This document shows, piece after piece, positions 8,488 through 16,444 of a stretch of 51,689 bases of DNA. Both the position numbers and the translations under genes were made by a program. This DNA is from an uncultured Phycisphaerales bacterium (lineage in GTDB: Bacteria > Planctomycetota > Phycisphaerae > Tepidisphaerales > Tepidisphaeraceae), in contig CAIQIQ010000129.1 in NCBI GenBank assembly GCA_903871935.1, forward strand, positions 1 through 51,689, in the 5' to 3' direction. The notes beneath the pieces are model-generated. The model saw only the letters and a program-made list of their open reading frames with translations, had not been told where the DNA came from and made no database searches. The first letter of the stretch is position 1. The number at the start of each line of letters is the position of its first letter.

Positions 8488-9375
8488 ATGCGTATGGAGA
8501 GGATTGGAAAACTGACCAAGGCCGTGATACCAGCCGCGGGGTTCGGCACACGAATGCTTCCCGCCGCCAAGGCCATCCCCAAGGAGATGCTGCCGATCCT
8601 GGACCTGCCGACAATCCAGTATGTCGTCCAGGAAGCCGCTGACGCGGGCATCCGTGATGTGCTGCTGGTCACCTCACGCGACAAAAAGGCGATTGAGGAC
8701 CATTTTGACCGGTCGCCGGAGTTGGAGGCGCGTCTGGCCGCCTCCGGCAAAGAGTCGCTGCTGGCGAGCCTTGTCGCTCTTGCCGCCAAGGTGAAAGTGC
8801 ACAGCGTTCGGCAGCCTGAGCAGCGAGGCTTGGGCGATGCCGTCGCCCAGGCTCGAAGCCACGTTGGCGATGAGCCTTTCGCCTGCATGCTGGGCGATAC
8901 GGTATTTTCCGGTTCCCAACTTCCACTAACGCAGATGACAGCCGCCTTCGACAGGTATCACACGTCGATCATTGCCCTGGAAGAAGTCCCGGCCGAAAAG
9001 GTCAGCCGATATGGCATCGTTGGAGGTAAGTTGCTGGATGATGGCACCTTCCGGATCGATACTCTCATCGAGAAACCTCGGCCGGAAGAAGCTCCCAGCC
9101 ACTATGCCATCTGCGCCCGCTACATCCTGACGCCCGACATCTTTGCCTGCCTGGACAATGTCAGGCCGGGAAAGGGTGGCGAAATTCAGCTTACCGATGC
9201 CCTCAAACTGCTGTGCGAGCGTAAGCCGATGTATGGCGTGGTTGTCTTGGCGCGAAGGCATGACATCGGCAATCCCGTGGACTGGCTCAAGACCAACCTC
9301 ACTTTCGCCCGGCGCAACCCCGAGATGTGGCGACAGATCCGCCCCTTGGTTGAGCAACTGCTCCAAGGCTTATAG
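8488..9375 (+). CDS. galU: UTP--glucose-1-phosphate uridylyltransferase
   Basis: A 295-residue GalU. It shows the nucleotidyltransferase signature AAGFGTRMLPAAKAIPKEML at residues 16-35, QYVVQEAADAG, the product-site segment RPGKGGEIQLTDAL (about 226-239) and a C-terminal HDIGNPVDWLKTN. It makes UDP-glucose from UTP and glucose-1-phosphate, feeding exopolysaccharide, LPS and galactose metabolism in the cytoplasm. Length matches the bacterial enzyme. It is divergent from the YdjY-like gene with about 80 bp between them and is followed by a 400 bp gap, so it is probably monocistronic. Confidence 0.93.
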   Translation: MRMERIGKLTKAVIPAAGFGTRMLPAAKAIPKEMLPILDLPTIQYVVQEAADAGIRDVLLVTSRDKKAIEDHFDRSPELEARLAASGKESLLASLVALAAKVKVHSVRQPEQRGLGDAVAQARSHVGDEPFACMLGDTVFSGSQLPLTQMTAAFDRYHTSIIALEEVPAEKVSRYGIVGGKLLDDGTFRIDTLIEKPRPEEAPSHYAICARYILTPDIFACLDNVRPGKGGEIQLTDALKLLCERKPMYGVVVLARRHDIGNPVDWLKTNLTFARRNPEMWRQIRPLVEQLLQGL

Positions 9376-9775
9376 ACCTCATTTCGGCAGGGGAGGAAAG
9401 TGTTCACTGTCATTGAGGCAGGGGAAAGCCAGTGCATTCTCCTGCCGCCACGTCGCAGGGGGCGCGTCTGTTTGTCGTAACAGGGCGGGGGAATACTGCG
9501 ATTCGCGCGAAGGTATAAGCGCCTGACAGGGGTGGAGCGGCTCGTCCATAAGGTGTTCATACGCAATAGCATGGGTGCCGAAGTGATATCGGATACGAAG
9601 GTGCTATTTGTCATCTGAGACCACACCGAATTCTTACGCAAATAACGGCTGGCACAGCCATTGCATGAATGTACTGGCGTACGGTTGGTTGGCTAGAATG
9701 TGTGGAGGTGGAGGTCGCGGTCGGGGAGAAAGCATTGTGGACGGTGTTGAGAGGGTCGAACGAAAGGATGTGTGT
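9376..9775. other. 400-bp intergenic region without a recognised gene
   Basis: Between galU and the KGG-repeat gene I see no tRNA, no strong hairpin and no frame with protein-like composition. A frame that runs into the KGG gene from 9608 has no supporting Shine-Dalgarno and low-complexity residues. The region presumably holds the promoter of the KGG gene. Confidence 0.5.
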
Positions 9776-10105
9776 ATGGAGTCTGGAATTAGCAAACGGG
9801 GGTTCGCATCGATGGACCCTGACAAGCAACGCGAGATTGCACGAAGAGGGGGGCGAGCCGCTCATGAGAAGGGCAGCGCGCATGAGTTCTCCGCTGATGA
9901 AGCCCGGGATGCGGGGCGCAAGGGTGGAGAACGGGTCTCAGCAGATCGCGGCCGGATGGCGGAGATCGGTCGTCGGGGCGGATTGATTTCTGCGGCTCGG
10001 CGCGCCGCCAAGAGCAGGACGCAACCTGGGCAGCAGGAGCATGAGACGCACACTTCGCCGGATGACTCCGGTGTGGCGGAACATGATTCCGACAATCCTG
10101 GCTAG
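9776..10105 (+). CDS. KGG-repeat (YciG-like) stress-associated protein
   Basis: A 109-residue hydrophilic protein with three KGG-type repeats (ARRGGRAAH, GRKGGERVS, GRRGGLISA) and KRGFASMDPDK at the front, the pattern of YciG/GsiB-like general stress proteins. The C-terminal 35 residues are polar, rich in Ser, Thr, Asp and His, and likely disordered. The ATG at 9776 has AAAGGA at 9763-9768. Family members accumulate under stress or in stationary phase, but their molecular role is poorly defined. Confidence 0.8.
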   Translation: MESGISKRGFASMDPDKQREIARRGGRAAHEKGSAHEFSADEARDAGRKGGERVSADRGRMAEIGRRGGLISAARRAAKSRTQPGQQEHETHTSPDDSGVAEHDSDNPG

Positions 10106-10177
10106 ATGGAAAGTTGGTGGTCTTGGCTTGCGTGTGCTTCGGAGCATGTGGAATCCGTCGAATTAGAGATGCATACC

Positions 10178-10197
10178 TGTGACATGCTGTTGTCACA
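10178..10197. promoter_or_regulatory. palindrome TGTGACA-N6-TGTCACA, candidate operator
   Basis: A perfect 7-bp inverted repeat with a 6-bp centre lies 40 bp before the 55-residue ORF. It resembles but does not equal a CRP site, because the TGTGA and TCACA halves are 10 apart rather than 6. It could be the binding site of a dimeric regulator controlling the 55-residue ORF and the WYL gene behind it. Confidence 0.35.
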
Positions 10198-10236
10198 CCC
10201 CTCAGGCAGACTTCTGGCCATTGAAAGGAGTCTGTT

Positions 10237-10404
10237 ATGAGCAATGTGCATTCTGTGGGAGAGACGCTCCGTGATGGCCCGGAACTGACGGTGATTGTTG
10301 GTGAAATTCGCGTGCCGGAGGTGGGAGCATTTGCGTGGCGATGTCCGCAGACAGCAGTCGGTGATGATACCGAGGAGGGTGATCGCTGGGATGGATTGTC
10401 CTGA
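10237..10404 (+). CDS. small acidic protein of 55 residues, unknown
   Basis: A short frame begins MSNVHSVGETLRDG and ends in an acidic tail (DDTEEGDRWDGLS). The ATG at 10237 has a strong Shine-Dalgarno GAAAGGAG at 10223-10230, six bases away, and the frame ends 66 bp before the WYL regulator start. The middle (LTVIVGEIRVPEVGAFAWRC) looks like two beta-strands. I do not recognise the family. The Shine-Dalgarno, the spacing and the palindrome upstream support a real gene, possibly co-transcribed with the regulator. Confidence 0.5.
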   Translation: MSNVHSVGETLRDGPELTVIVGEIRVPEVGAFAWRCPQTAVGDDTEEGDRWDGLS

Positions 10405-10470
10405 TGTGCCGTGAATAGGCATCACTGTGGTAGCATGGAAGCTATATCAGGCAAGGAAAGGAATCCACCC

Positions 10471-11487
10471 ATGGCAGAAGAAGCATCCCTCCCGCCGCGA
10501 ATAAGCAAGGCTCTCGAGGGCGAATACGTTCGTCTCCATCGCGTTGTCCGCATCTTGCAGCTCATCCAGGGGCAGGATGGCTGGTCGGCCGCCGATCTGG
10601 CGCGGGAATGCAACGTCACAAAACGCACGATCCACCGTGACCTGCAGCTTCTCCAGGCGGCCGGTATCCCGCTTTTCTATGACGACGAGAGTAAGTTCTA
10701 CCGTATCCGCCGCGATTTCTTCATGAAGCCGGTGGAACTGACGCTGGATGAGGCACTGGCCGTCATTGCGCTGGGGGAGCATATCGGCAAGAAGAGCCAG
10801 ATCCCTTTCATGCAGTCGGCCGCCCGCGCTGTCGCCAAGATCAAGGCACAGTTGCCGGGCAAGATCCAGCGTGAGTTGGATGGCGTTGATCGCCACATGG
10901 TGATCCGCCTGGGCCAGGTCAGCCCCGGCGAGGGCACGCAGGATGTCTATGCCAAGGTGCTTGCCGCCCAGGCCAAGCGCTGCTGCCTGCGCTGTGTCTA
11001 CGAGTCAGGTGAGAAGGGCTTTACTGAACCGTTCATCTTCAAACCCTATACGCTGCTGTTTGAACGGCGGGCCTGGTACGTCATCGGCCACCACGGTGGT
11101 CACGATGCCGTCCGCTGCCTGAAGCTCAGTCGCTTCACGCTGGTTCAAGAGACCGATCACCCCTTTGTGGTGCCCTCCAGCTTCTCGCTCAAGAAGCACC
11201 TGGGCAACGCCTGGAGGATGATCCGCGGTGAGGAAGCCCACAGCATCAAGCTGCGGTTTGGGGCCAGGTTCGCCGAGAACATCGCCGATACGCACTGGCA
11301 CGACACGCAGAAGATCGACTGGAACGCCGATGGCACCATCACCTTCCGCTGCAAGGTGGATGGTCTGGAAGAGATTGTGTGGTGGGTGATGTCGATGGGC
11401 CCCAACTGCCAGGTGATTGAGCCGAAGGAACTGCGCGACCGCGTGAAGGATCTGGCGCAGAAGACGCTGGCTATGTACGGCAACTGA
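10471..11487 (+). CDS. WYL-domain transcriptional regulator (YafY-type)
   Basis: A 338-residue regulator. An N-terminal winged helix (about 18-80, with SAADLARECNVTKRTIHRDL as the recognition region) is followed by a WYL domain (about 165-230, RRAWYVIGHH carrying the W-Y-V variant) and a C-terminal WCX-like domain. WYL proteins bind single-stranded nucleic acid or nucleotide ligands and often control DNA-damage or phage-defence genes. I chose the ATG at 10471 because AAAGGAA at 10457-10463 lies seven bases upstream; the frame opens earlier at 10411 without support. No defence genes are adjacent, so its targets are unknown. Confidence 0.88.
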   Translation: MAEEASLPPRISKALEGEYVRLHRVVRILQLIQGQDGWSAADLARECNVTKRTIHRDLQLLQAAGIPLFYDDESKFYRIRRDFFMKPVELTLDEALAVIALGEHIGKKSQIPFMQSAARAVAKIKAQLPGKIQRELDGVDRHMVIRLGQVSPGEGTQDVYAKVLAAQAKRCCLRCVYESGEKGFTEPFIFKPYTLLFERRAWYVIGHHGGHDAVRCLKLSRFTLVQETDHPFVVPSSFSLKKHLGNAWRMIRGEEAHSIKLRFGARFAENIADTHWHDTQKIDWNADGTITFRCKVDGLEEIVWWVMSMGPNCQVIEPKELRDRVKDLAQKTLAMYGN

Positions 11488-11508
11488 GTTGGCCAGGAGG
11501 GCCTGATT

Positions 11509-11823
11509 ATGCTGAACCATCAAGGCAATCAACACCAGGTTCCATGCAACCTGTCACTGCCACGGGCATGGAAATGGTGCGTGATGGCAACCACTCGCGA
11601 CCTGCGCTCATCGGCGGCCCGCGGTTACGCGATCAGCCTGCCAAACCTGCGCCGCCTGTTTGTGCGCCGCTGGGCCGATACGTGCTACCTGCACGATCTG
11701 CCCATGGATTCGCCCAAGGCGATGGAGCTTTGCGGCGCAGGGCGGCGGTATATCGCCGAACGTTACGGCCACGAGTTGAACCGGGCATGGCAAACCAGTG
11801 ATGCCCGCGGCGAAGCGGCGTAA
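11509..11823 (+). CDS. conserved-looking 104-residue protein, unknown
   Basis: A small basic protein with no family I recognise. The ATG at 11509 has a perfect AGGAGG at 11495-11500, eight bases away, and follows the WYL gene by 21 bp, so it is probably the last gene of that operon. Notable residues are RRLFVRRWADTCYLHDL and CGAGRRYIAERYGHEL, with three or four Cys and several Trp, which suggests a compact helical fold. The position argues for a partner or target of the regulator, but nothing in the sequence assigns a function. Confidence 0.55.
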   Translation: MLNHQGNQHQVPCNLSLPRAWKWCVMATTRDLRSSAARGYAISLPNLRRLFVRRWADTCYLHDLPMDSPKAMELCGAGRRYIAERYGHELNRAWQTSDARGEAA

Positions 11824-11856
11824 CGAAGCGAAGGGCGGCCGACCGATCAGCGCCGG

Positions 11857-13116
11857 TCAAATCCGCATGCCTTCAATGCGCCGCAGATCGTCGATGCCGT
11901 AGTACAGGGACGCCAGACGTTCAAGCCCGAAGCCGGCGCCGACAGCGGTGTAGCGCTTCGGGTCGCAGCCGAGCCAGCGGAGGAAGGGCTCCTGGTATGC
12001 GCCCCAGCCCAGTACGCCGCGCCACTGGCCGTCGATGTCCACGGCGACTTCCCATGCAGGGCTGCACAGAGGGAAGCTGAACTGCTCGATGCGCACGCGG
12101 CGATCCGGGCAGAACTTCGTCACGATCGCCATGACGGTGTCCATATACTGCCAGGGGGAGTAGTTCTCCTGGACGAGCAGAAGCTCGGCCTGGTGGAATG
12201 CCTCAAGGCGCATCGCATCGGGCTTGTCGGCGCGATAGACCTTGCCGGCCGATGTGACCTTCAAAGGGCCGCCTCGCCCCTTGAGCGACAGCATCAGCGG
12301 CAGGGTGATGTCTGCACGAAGGAAGCTGCGGGCATCAATCCGGTGCAGGCCAGTGGCTCGCCGCGTCGCATCCTGGGCGACTTCGATGCCAAATGCCTCG
12401 GCGATACTGTCGTCCCTGACGACCTCGGGCACCTCCACCACCTGGTAGTCACTGGTCATCTCTCGGATCATCTGCCACATGCGCCCGACAGGGTTCTCCG
12501 GCAGGGCGGTCAGTTTTGGCCGGGAAAGCAGTTCGACGATCTTCTCGGGTAGCTCCTCGGGCAGCCCGGCTATATCCGTTGTCTGGCTCATCTCAATTTC
12601 CTCTCGCAAATGGTCGCGAAGACGCTGCATTCGTTTGCGCATCGCAACCTCGGTCACCTCGGCATCGGCGGCCAGGCGAGCAACGGACCATCCGCCGTGG
12701 TAGAAACGGTCGCACAACACCCGGTCTGCATCAGGCAGCCGCACCAGCGCTCGGGCCAGGGCATCGCGCTGAGCTGGCGTCCAGGTGGACTCCTCCTCAT
12801 CCAGCACCGGCACATCGGCCAATGCTTCAGAGTCGCTCAGTCGCAGGTGGCCATCCCGGCGCATTCCGGCGGCCGTTGTCAGGGCGATCCTTCGAATCCA
12901 GCCGGGAAACGCATCGGGGTCACGCAGCTCTTTCAGCCGCGCAAAGGCCCGCAGATACGTCTCCTGCGATGCATCGGCCGCCGTCTGCGGGCACCGAAGC
13001 ATCCGCAGGCACAGGCCATGTACCATCCGCTGGGTCAGGCGGACCACCTGCCCAAAGGCGGCGACATCGCCGCCCTGGGCACGCAGCACGAGGTTGTGCA
13101 GTTCCGTTTCACACAT
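11857..13116 (-). CDS. ECF sigma factor fused to a PheS-like class II aaRS core
   Basis: A 419-residue two-domain protein. Residues 8-78 are sigma region 2 (AFGQVVRLTQRMVHGLCLRM, then AADASQETYLRAFARL and FPGWIRRIALT) and 117-172 are sigma region 4 with a helix-turn-helix (RLPDADRVLCDRFYHGGWS, then ARLAADAEVTEVAMRKRMQR). Residues 205-419 match the catalytic core of the phenylalanyl-tRNA synthetase alpha chain: motif 2 at 287-315 (GKVYRADKPDAMR then FHQAEL) and motif 3 at 393-412 (GAGFGLERLASLYYGIDDLR). The PheS N-terminal coiled coil is absent, as is any beta chain. The His of the PheS DATH segment is Arg here. The ATG at 13116 begins the sigma domain; an upstream TTG at 13224 would add residues unlike sigma. 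No anti-sigma gene is adjacent. I infer a sigma factor controlled by an amino-acid or aminoacyl ligand; a true synthetase is unlikely. Confidence 0.85.
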   Translation of the reverse strand: MCETELHNLVLRAQGGDVAAFGQVVRLTQRMVHGLCLRMLRCPQTAADASQETYLRAFARLKELRDPDAFPGWIRRIALTTAAGMRRDGHLRLSDSEALADVPVLDEEESTWTPAQRDALARALVRLPDADRVLCDRFYHGGWSVARLAADAEVTEVAMRKRMQRLRDHLREEIEMSQTTDIAGLPEELPEKIVELLSRPKLTALPENPVGRMWQMIREMTSDYQVVEVPEVVRDDSIAEAFGIEVAQDATRRATGLHRIDARSFLRADITLPLMLSLKGRGGPLKVTSAGKVYRADKPDAMRLEAFHQAELLLVQENYSPWQYMDTVMAIVTKFCPDRRVRIEQFSFPLCSPAWEVAVDIDGQWRGVLGWGAYQEPFLRWLGCDPKRYTAVGAGFGLERLASLYYGIDDLRRIEGMRI

Positions 13117-13208
13117 GACGATCGTCAGTTGCTCTACTCTATCAGGATGCGGGACGAGAGTGGATGTGACATCAGATTTCACGCTTGCCTGCGTCGGCGA
13201 TTCGACGG

Positions 13209-13223
13209 TATGCTGTGGCCTCA
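13209..13223 (+). promoter_or_regulatory. candidate promoter for the methyltransferase leader
   Basis: TTGCCT at 13185-13190, an 18-bp spacer and TATGCT at 13209-13214 form a sigma70-like promoter on the plus strand. The expected start, about 13221, falls only a few bases before the short leader ORF at 13224, so that ORF would be translated leaderless or nearly so. This is a by-eye match only. Confidence 0.3.
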
Positions 13224-13307
13224 ATGAGCCTCAGGAACCATTTCACAATCGGCATTACCGGCGTAACACCGGTAGCGATGCTGCTTGCGCTGGTGCCGCG
13301 GGGCTGA
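13224..13307 (+). CDS. putative 27-residue leader peptide
   Basis: A short frame begins MSLRNHFTIGITGV and ends AMLLALVPRG with TGA at 13305-13307. It precedes the methyltransferase and has no clear Shine-Dalgarno, but it sits just after a possible transcription start. Its last codons lie in the 5' arm of an alternative hairpin (13294-13344), the geometry used by trp-type attenuators. Leu codons cluster near the end (three in four codons), whereas Phe occurs once. It could be chance, so treat it as a candidate. Confidence 0.35.
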   Translation: MSLRNHFTIGITGVTPVAMLLALVPRG

Positions 13308-13362
13308 TTCGTAGCAATAGAACATGCATACGAAGCCCGCGGCAAAACCTGCCGCGGGCTTC
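13294..13362 (+). promoter_or_regulatory. two mutually exclusive hairpins, attenuator-like
   Basis: Hairpin A pairs 13294-13304 and 13308-13313 with 13329-13344 (about 16 pairs, interrupted at the leader stop codon and by one bulged G). Hairpin B pairs 13332-13344 with 13350-13362 (13 perfect pairs, GAAGCCCGCGGCA with TGCCGCGGGCTTC, 5-base loop). They share the segment 13332-13344 and cannot coexist. A smaller hairpin (TACCGG 13255-13260 with CCGGTA 13268-13273) lies upstream in the leader frame. After hairpin B the transcript reads TTGCGTT, a weak U-run, so factor-independent termination is plausible but not certain. The methyltransferase Shine-Dalgarno AAGGAGG follows at 13371. Confidence 0.5.
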
Positions 13363-13383
13363 TTGCGTTAAAGGAGGCCGAAG

Positions 13384-14124
13384 ATGGTGGCGTGGCATGA
13401 AGATGATCGTTTCTGGGAAATGCGCTCGGACCTGATGTTCGGCGAAAAATGCCTGGCCAGGACACCAGGCGAGGTGGATCAGGTGCTGGCACTGCTTGGC
13501 GTTGCAGCGCCGGCGAAGGTGCTGGACCTGTGCTGTGGTCCGGGGCGGCATAGCGTCGAGCTGGCGAAGCGCGGGTTTGTGGTGACGGGAGTTGATCGGA
13601 CAAAGCCGTACCTGGCAAGGGCCAGGACGGCAGCGAGTGAGGCGGGTGCGGATGTGGAGTTCGTGGAAGGAGATATGCGGGCATTCCGGCGTGACGGCGC
13701 GTTTGACTTCGCGATCAACATGTTCACGTCCTTTGGCTACTTTGCTGACCCGGCGGAAGACAGGGCAGTGGCGGCGAATCTGCATGCCTCGCTGAAGCCG
13801 GGTGGAAAGCTGCTGATGGAAATGATGGGCCGGGAGGTCCTGGCGAGGAAGTTCCAGGCGCGCGGCTGGGATGAGGCGGGCGACGTGCTGATGCTGGCAG
13901 AGCGAGAGGTGGAGCAGGACTGGACCTGGATGAAGTGCCGTGAGATCTACATCCGCGGCACGGAACGCTGGGAGGTGTCGCTGGAGCATCGCATCTATAC
14001 TGCTTCGGAGCTTATGCGCCTGCTCCGCGAAGCGGGCTTCTCAGAGGCGCGCGCGTATGGGAGCCTGGAGGGTACCCCATACAACCAGGACGCCCAGCGA
14101 CTGATCGTGGTGGCTCGCAAGTAG
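13384..14124 (+). CDS. class I SAM-dependent methyltransferase
   Basis: A 246-residue methyltransferase. SAM motif I is VLDLCCGPGRHS (47-58), Asp71 in TGVDRT ends the second strand and would bind the SAM ribose, and VEFVEGDMRAF (about 91-101) and FDFAINMFTSFGYF (about 107-120) follow the usual order. This arrangement (LCCGPGRHS, SFGYF) is seen in small-molecule methyltransferases often annotated with a methyltransferase-11/25 domain; the acceptor is unknown. The ATG has AAGGAGG six bases upstream. It is divergent from the sigma-PheS gene and sits behind an attenuator-like leader, so its expression may be tied to amino-acid supply. Confidence 0.85.
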   Translation: MVAWHEDDRFWEMRSDLMFGEKCLARTPGEVDQVLALLGVAAPAKVLDLCCGPGRHSVELAKRGFVVTGVDRTKPYLARARTAASEAGADVEFVEGDMRAFRRDGAFDFAINMFTSFGYFADPAEDRAVAANLHASLKPGGKLLMEMMGREVLARKFQARGWDEAGDVLMLAEREVEQDWTWMKCREIYIRGTERWEVSLEHRIYTASELMRLLREAGFSEARAYGSLEGTPYNQDAQRLIVVARK

Positions 14125-14216
14125 GCGTCAGGTGCGCACGCCAGCTCGCTGCCGTTTCTCTGGCGCCTGCTTCTTCAATTCACGAATCCACGGGCTTCTG
14201 ATCCGCGTGCGAGGGT

Positions 14217-15350
14217 TCACTGCCCGGCGGAGAGCACCACGCGGGGATCGCTGGTGCGCGGGGTGTGCACACGTTCTATGGCGTTGCCGGTGGAGATCAC
14301 GCTTAGCCCCAGCTTTTCGGCGACTGAGAAGTAGAAGCCCGTTCCGCGCGGCGTCCCGGCGCCACGGATGGCGTTGGCAGTGACGACGACCAGGCCAGTC
14401 CCGTAATTGGCCGATACATCCAGATATCGGTAACTCGAACCGGGCTGCTTCTCGCCATCAGAATTGAAGATGCGATTCTTTGCGATCGTGGAGGCTGCAT
14501 CGCCCTGCACGGTGGCGCGGATGCCGCACCACGTGCCGGCCTCTTTGGTCTCGCCGAATCCCTCGATGTAGTTATCGGAAATCGAGGTGGCATAGAGCCG
14601 GTGGGCGAGGATCGCGTGCTGCGGGACGCCATAGATGTGGTTGCGCTCGACGAGCCAACCGGCGGCGTTTTCCATGTGGATGCCATCGACGCCCGAACTT
14701 GCGATCCAGTTGTCGAGGAGGTTCCAGTCGGTGAGGGAGTTTCCCGGGTCTTCGACGAACAGGCCGTGGCGGCCGGAGTTCTCGATGAAATTGCCGGAGA
14801 TTCGGCCATTCACTTGCGTGTTCTTCAGTGTGGTGCCGTTGGCGCTGCGGCTGGTCAGGCGCAGGCCGTCGGAACTCATATTCGTTATATACAGGTCCTC
14901 GGCCACACTCAGCCAGGAGCGCAGGACGAGCCCGGCCGTCTGGGCCTTCGGGTTATTTGTGCGGTTTCCGTCAAGCGTCAGATGGCGGATGGCCAGCGGC
15001 GTGCCACAGTATTCGGAGTTGTCGAGGAAGCTGTCGCTGGCAACGATGGCGATGAGGTCGGCTCCGTCCGCCTGCTTCAGGATCGTGCCAGCGCGATCTT
15101 CCCCGCGGTAAGAACGTTGGCCGAGCAGTCGGATTGTCTGGTTGATCAGGAAATGTCCGCGGAGAACGATCTGGGAACCCTCAGGACTGGCGGCGATGGC
15201 CGCGTTGATCGTCGCGGCATCGGAGAGCGTGTTGGTGCCAACGATGAGGATTCCTTGAGCCGGCGCTTGGGCGGCGAACGTCGAGAGTGGACAGGTTCCC
15301 CATGCCAGGAGCGCAAAGATCACTGTGCCAATTGAGCATTTGAGTGTCAT
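14217..15350 (-). CDS. secreted right-handed beta-helix protein
   Basis: A 377-residue exported protein. The signal peptide covers about 1-27 (IGTVIFALLAWG...STFAAQ). An early segment (TNTLSDAATINAAIAASPEG, then IVLRGHFLINQTIRL) is typical of pectate-lyase-like beta-helices that build on a list of positions. Repeated N/G-rich rungs follow, such as ISGNFIENSGRHGLFVED, NLLDNWIASSGVDGIHMEN and ISDNYIEGFG. Such proteins bind or cleave polysaccharides; no catalytic triad can be named. The ATG at 15350 has GAAGGA upstream and lies 8 bp after the glycosyltransferase stop, so the two genes form an operon, fitting a surface-glycan function. Confidence 0.8.
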   Translation of the reverse strand: MTLKCSIGTVIFALLAWGTCPLSTFAAQAPAQGILIVGTNTLSDAATINAAIAASPEGSQIVLRGHFLINQTIRLLGQRSYRGEDRAGTILKQADGADLIAIVASDSFLDNSEYCGTPLAIRHLTLDGNRTNNPKAQTAGLVLRSWLSVAEDLYITNMSSDGLRLTSRSANGTTLKNTQVNGRISGNFIENSGRHGLFVEDPGNSLTDWNLLDNWIASSGVDGIHMENAAGWLVERNHIYGVPQHAILAHRLYATSISDNYIEGFGETKEAGTWCGIRATVQGDAASTIAKNRIFNSDGEKQPGSSYRYLDVSANYGTGLVVVTANAIRGAGTPRGTGFYFSVAEKLGLSVISTGNAIERVHTPRTSDPRVVLSAGQ

Positions 15351-15358
15351 AAGGTCCT

Positions 15359-16210
15359 TCACTGCGGCCTTCCGCGCTGCTGCTCGGCAGCCGGCACGGG
15401 TGCGGTTGGCCGGAATACCGGCGACCACAATGTCGCATTGACGGGACGGGAAACAGGAACATCTTCGCTATTCTGCGGACCGGATACCAAACTAATATCA
15501 GACGTCGCTTTGTCATTTTCCGTCCACACCAAGGGCGGGAACGATGCATAGGCCTTCACGGTGGGATAATACTTGTTCAGGACGAAATCAAGATAGATAT
15601 TGGGCACTACTCGCCTAAGGCCAGGTATCGAAATATTCTCGGTCTTTAGTGGAAAACACAGCCCAAGCAGTTGTCCTGCGCCCTTGGGCGAGATCGAGTA
15701 GCAGACCGTTCCAAATGCGCCCAACAGGCGAAACGGCGCAATACCGCAGTCCGCCTTCTGGAATTGAGTAACTTGCGTGCCCAACGGACGCGGATCAAAC
15801 GACATCACCGTCTGCTTCACGCCTTCAATGACTTCAACGTGGAGTATGGAATCAAAATTCCAGCCCCAGAGAATAATGTCCCAATCTGCCGGCAATCTTT
15901 CGAGCACTGCTGTCGCTTTGCTGGCGAAGCTCTGATTGAAGACAGCATCATCTTCGGCAATGGTCAAAGCGGTACTCCGGGCCACACATTGTTCCCAGAG
16001 TATCCTATGCGATACGGCAGCCCCCAAAGCGCCTGGCGCATAGGCTGGCGCCGGCTCCCGCACCACGCCGGCAGAAATCAAATCCGCGACCTGCAGGAGC
16101 TTACCATCAACCGCATCCATTCTTGTGAACTGGGCTACACCCGAATTCATCTTCAGGAATTGTTCGTCGCGATCAGGTCTTCTCTTGAGGTTGATGTAAC
16201 TGATCTGCAC
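15359..16210 (-). CDS. glycosyltransferase family 25 protein
   Basis: A 283-residue GT25-like enzyme. The N-terminus ISYINLKRRPDRDEQF is the family hallmark, followed by FTRMDAVDGK (28-37), ALGAAVSHRILWEQC (61-75) and the nucleotide-sugar/metal motif TIAEDDAVF with EDD at 86-88. GT25 enzymes add galactose or similar sugars to LPS or other glycans. The start is GTG at 16210, with GAGGAGC about eight bases before it. The last 45 residues are Pro- and Ala-rich and likely unstructured. First gene of the operon with the beta-helix protein. Confidence 0.88.
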   Translation of the reverse strand: MQISYINLKRRPDRDEQFLKMNSGVAQFTRMDAVDGKLLQVADLISAGVVREPAPAYAPGALGAAVSHRILWEQCVARSTALTIAEDDAVFNQSFASKATAVLERLPADWDIILWGWNFDSILHVEVIEGVKQTVMSFDPRPLGTQVTQFQKADCGIAPFRLLGAFGTVCYSISPKGAGQLLGLCFPLKTENISIPGLRRVVPNIYLDFVLNKYYPTVKAYASFPPLVWTENDKATSDISLVSGPQNSEDVPVSRPVNATLWSPVFRPTAPVPAAEQQRGRPQ

Positions 16211-16444
16211 GACCAGCTCCTCGGCCAGAATATCGGAGTCGGAACACTACGACGAACGTTGTACCTGAGACCGACGTTCTGAACAATCCGTGCGTCAGTT
16301 CTGCATCCGTTGGATGCGCCGCATCGAGTTCGAAGCCGGCGCCGGCAAATAGCGAAGCATGAAAAATGGAGACATCCCACATTATCGCAGTCTGGATAGC
16401 GGATCTTGCGATAGATGTTGTTGGCGGTGGGATTTGCCCGCAGG

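Noticed and set aside
13234..13264. GGAACC followed by CGTAA, like an ECF promoter for the adjacent sigma
   Set aside because: The distance between the elements is about 4 bases too long for a standard ECF promoter.
13288..13304. TGGTGCCGCGG resembles the T-box TGGNACCGCG
   Set aside because: One mismatch in the core, no stem I or specifier loop can fit between it and the divergent gene, and T-boxes are not expected here.
16173..16382. 69-codon frame upstream of the glycosyltransferase
   Set aside because: No Shine-Dalgarno and no recognisable sequence; it overlaps the glycosyltransferase start. Possible but unsupported.
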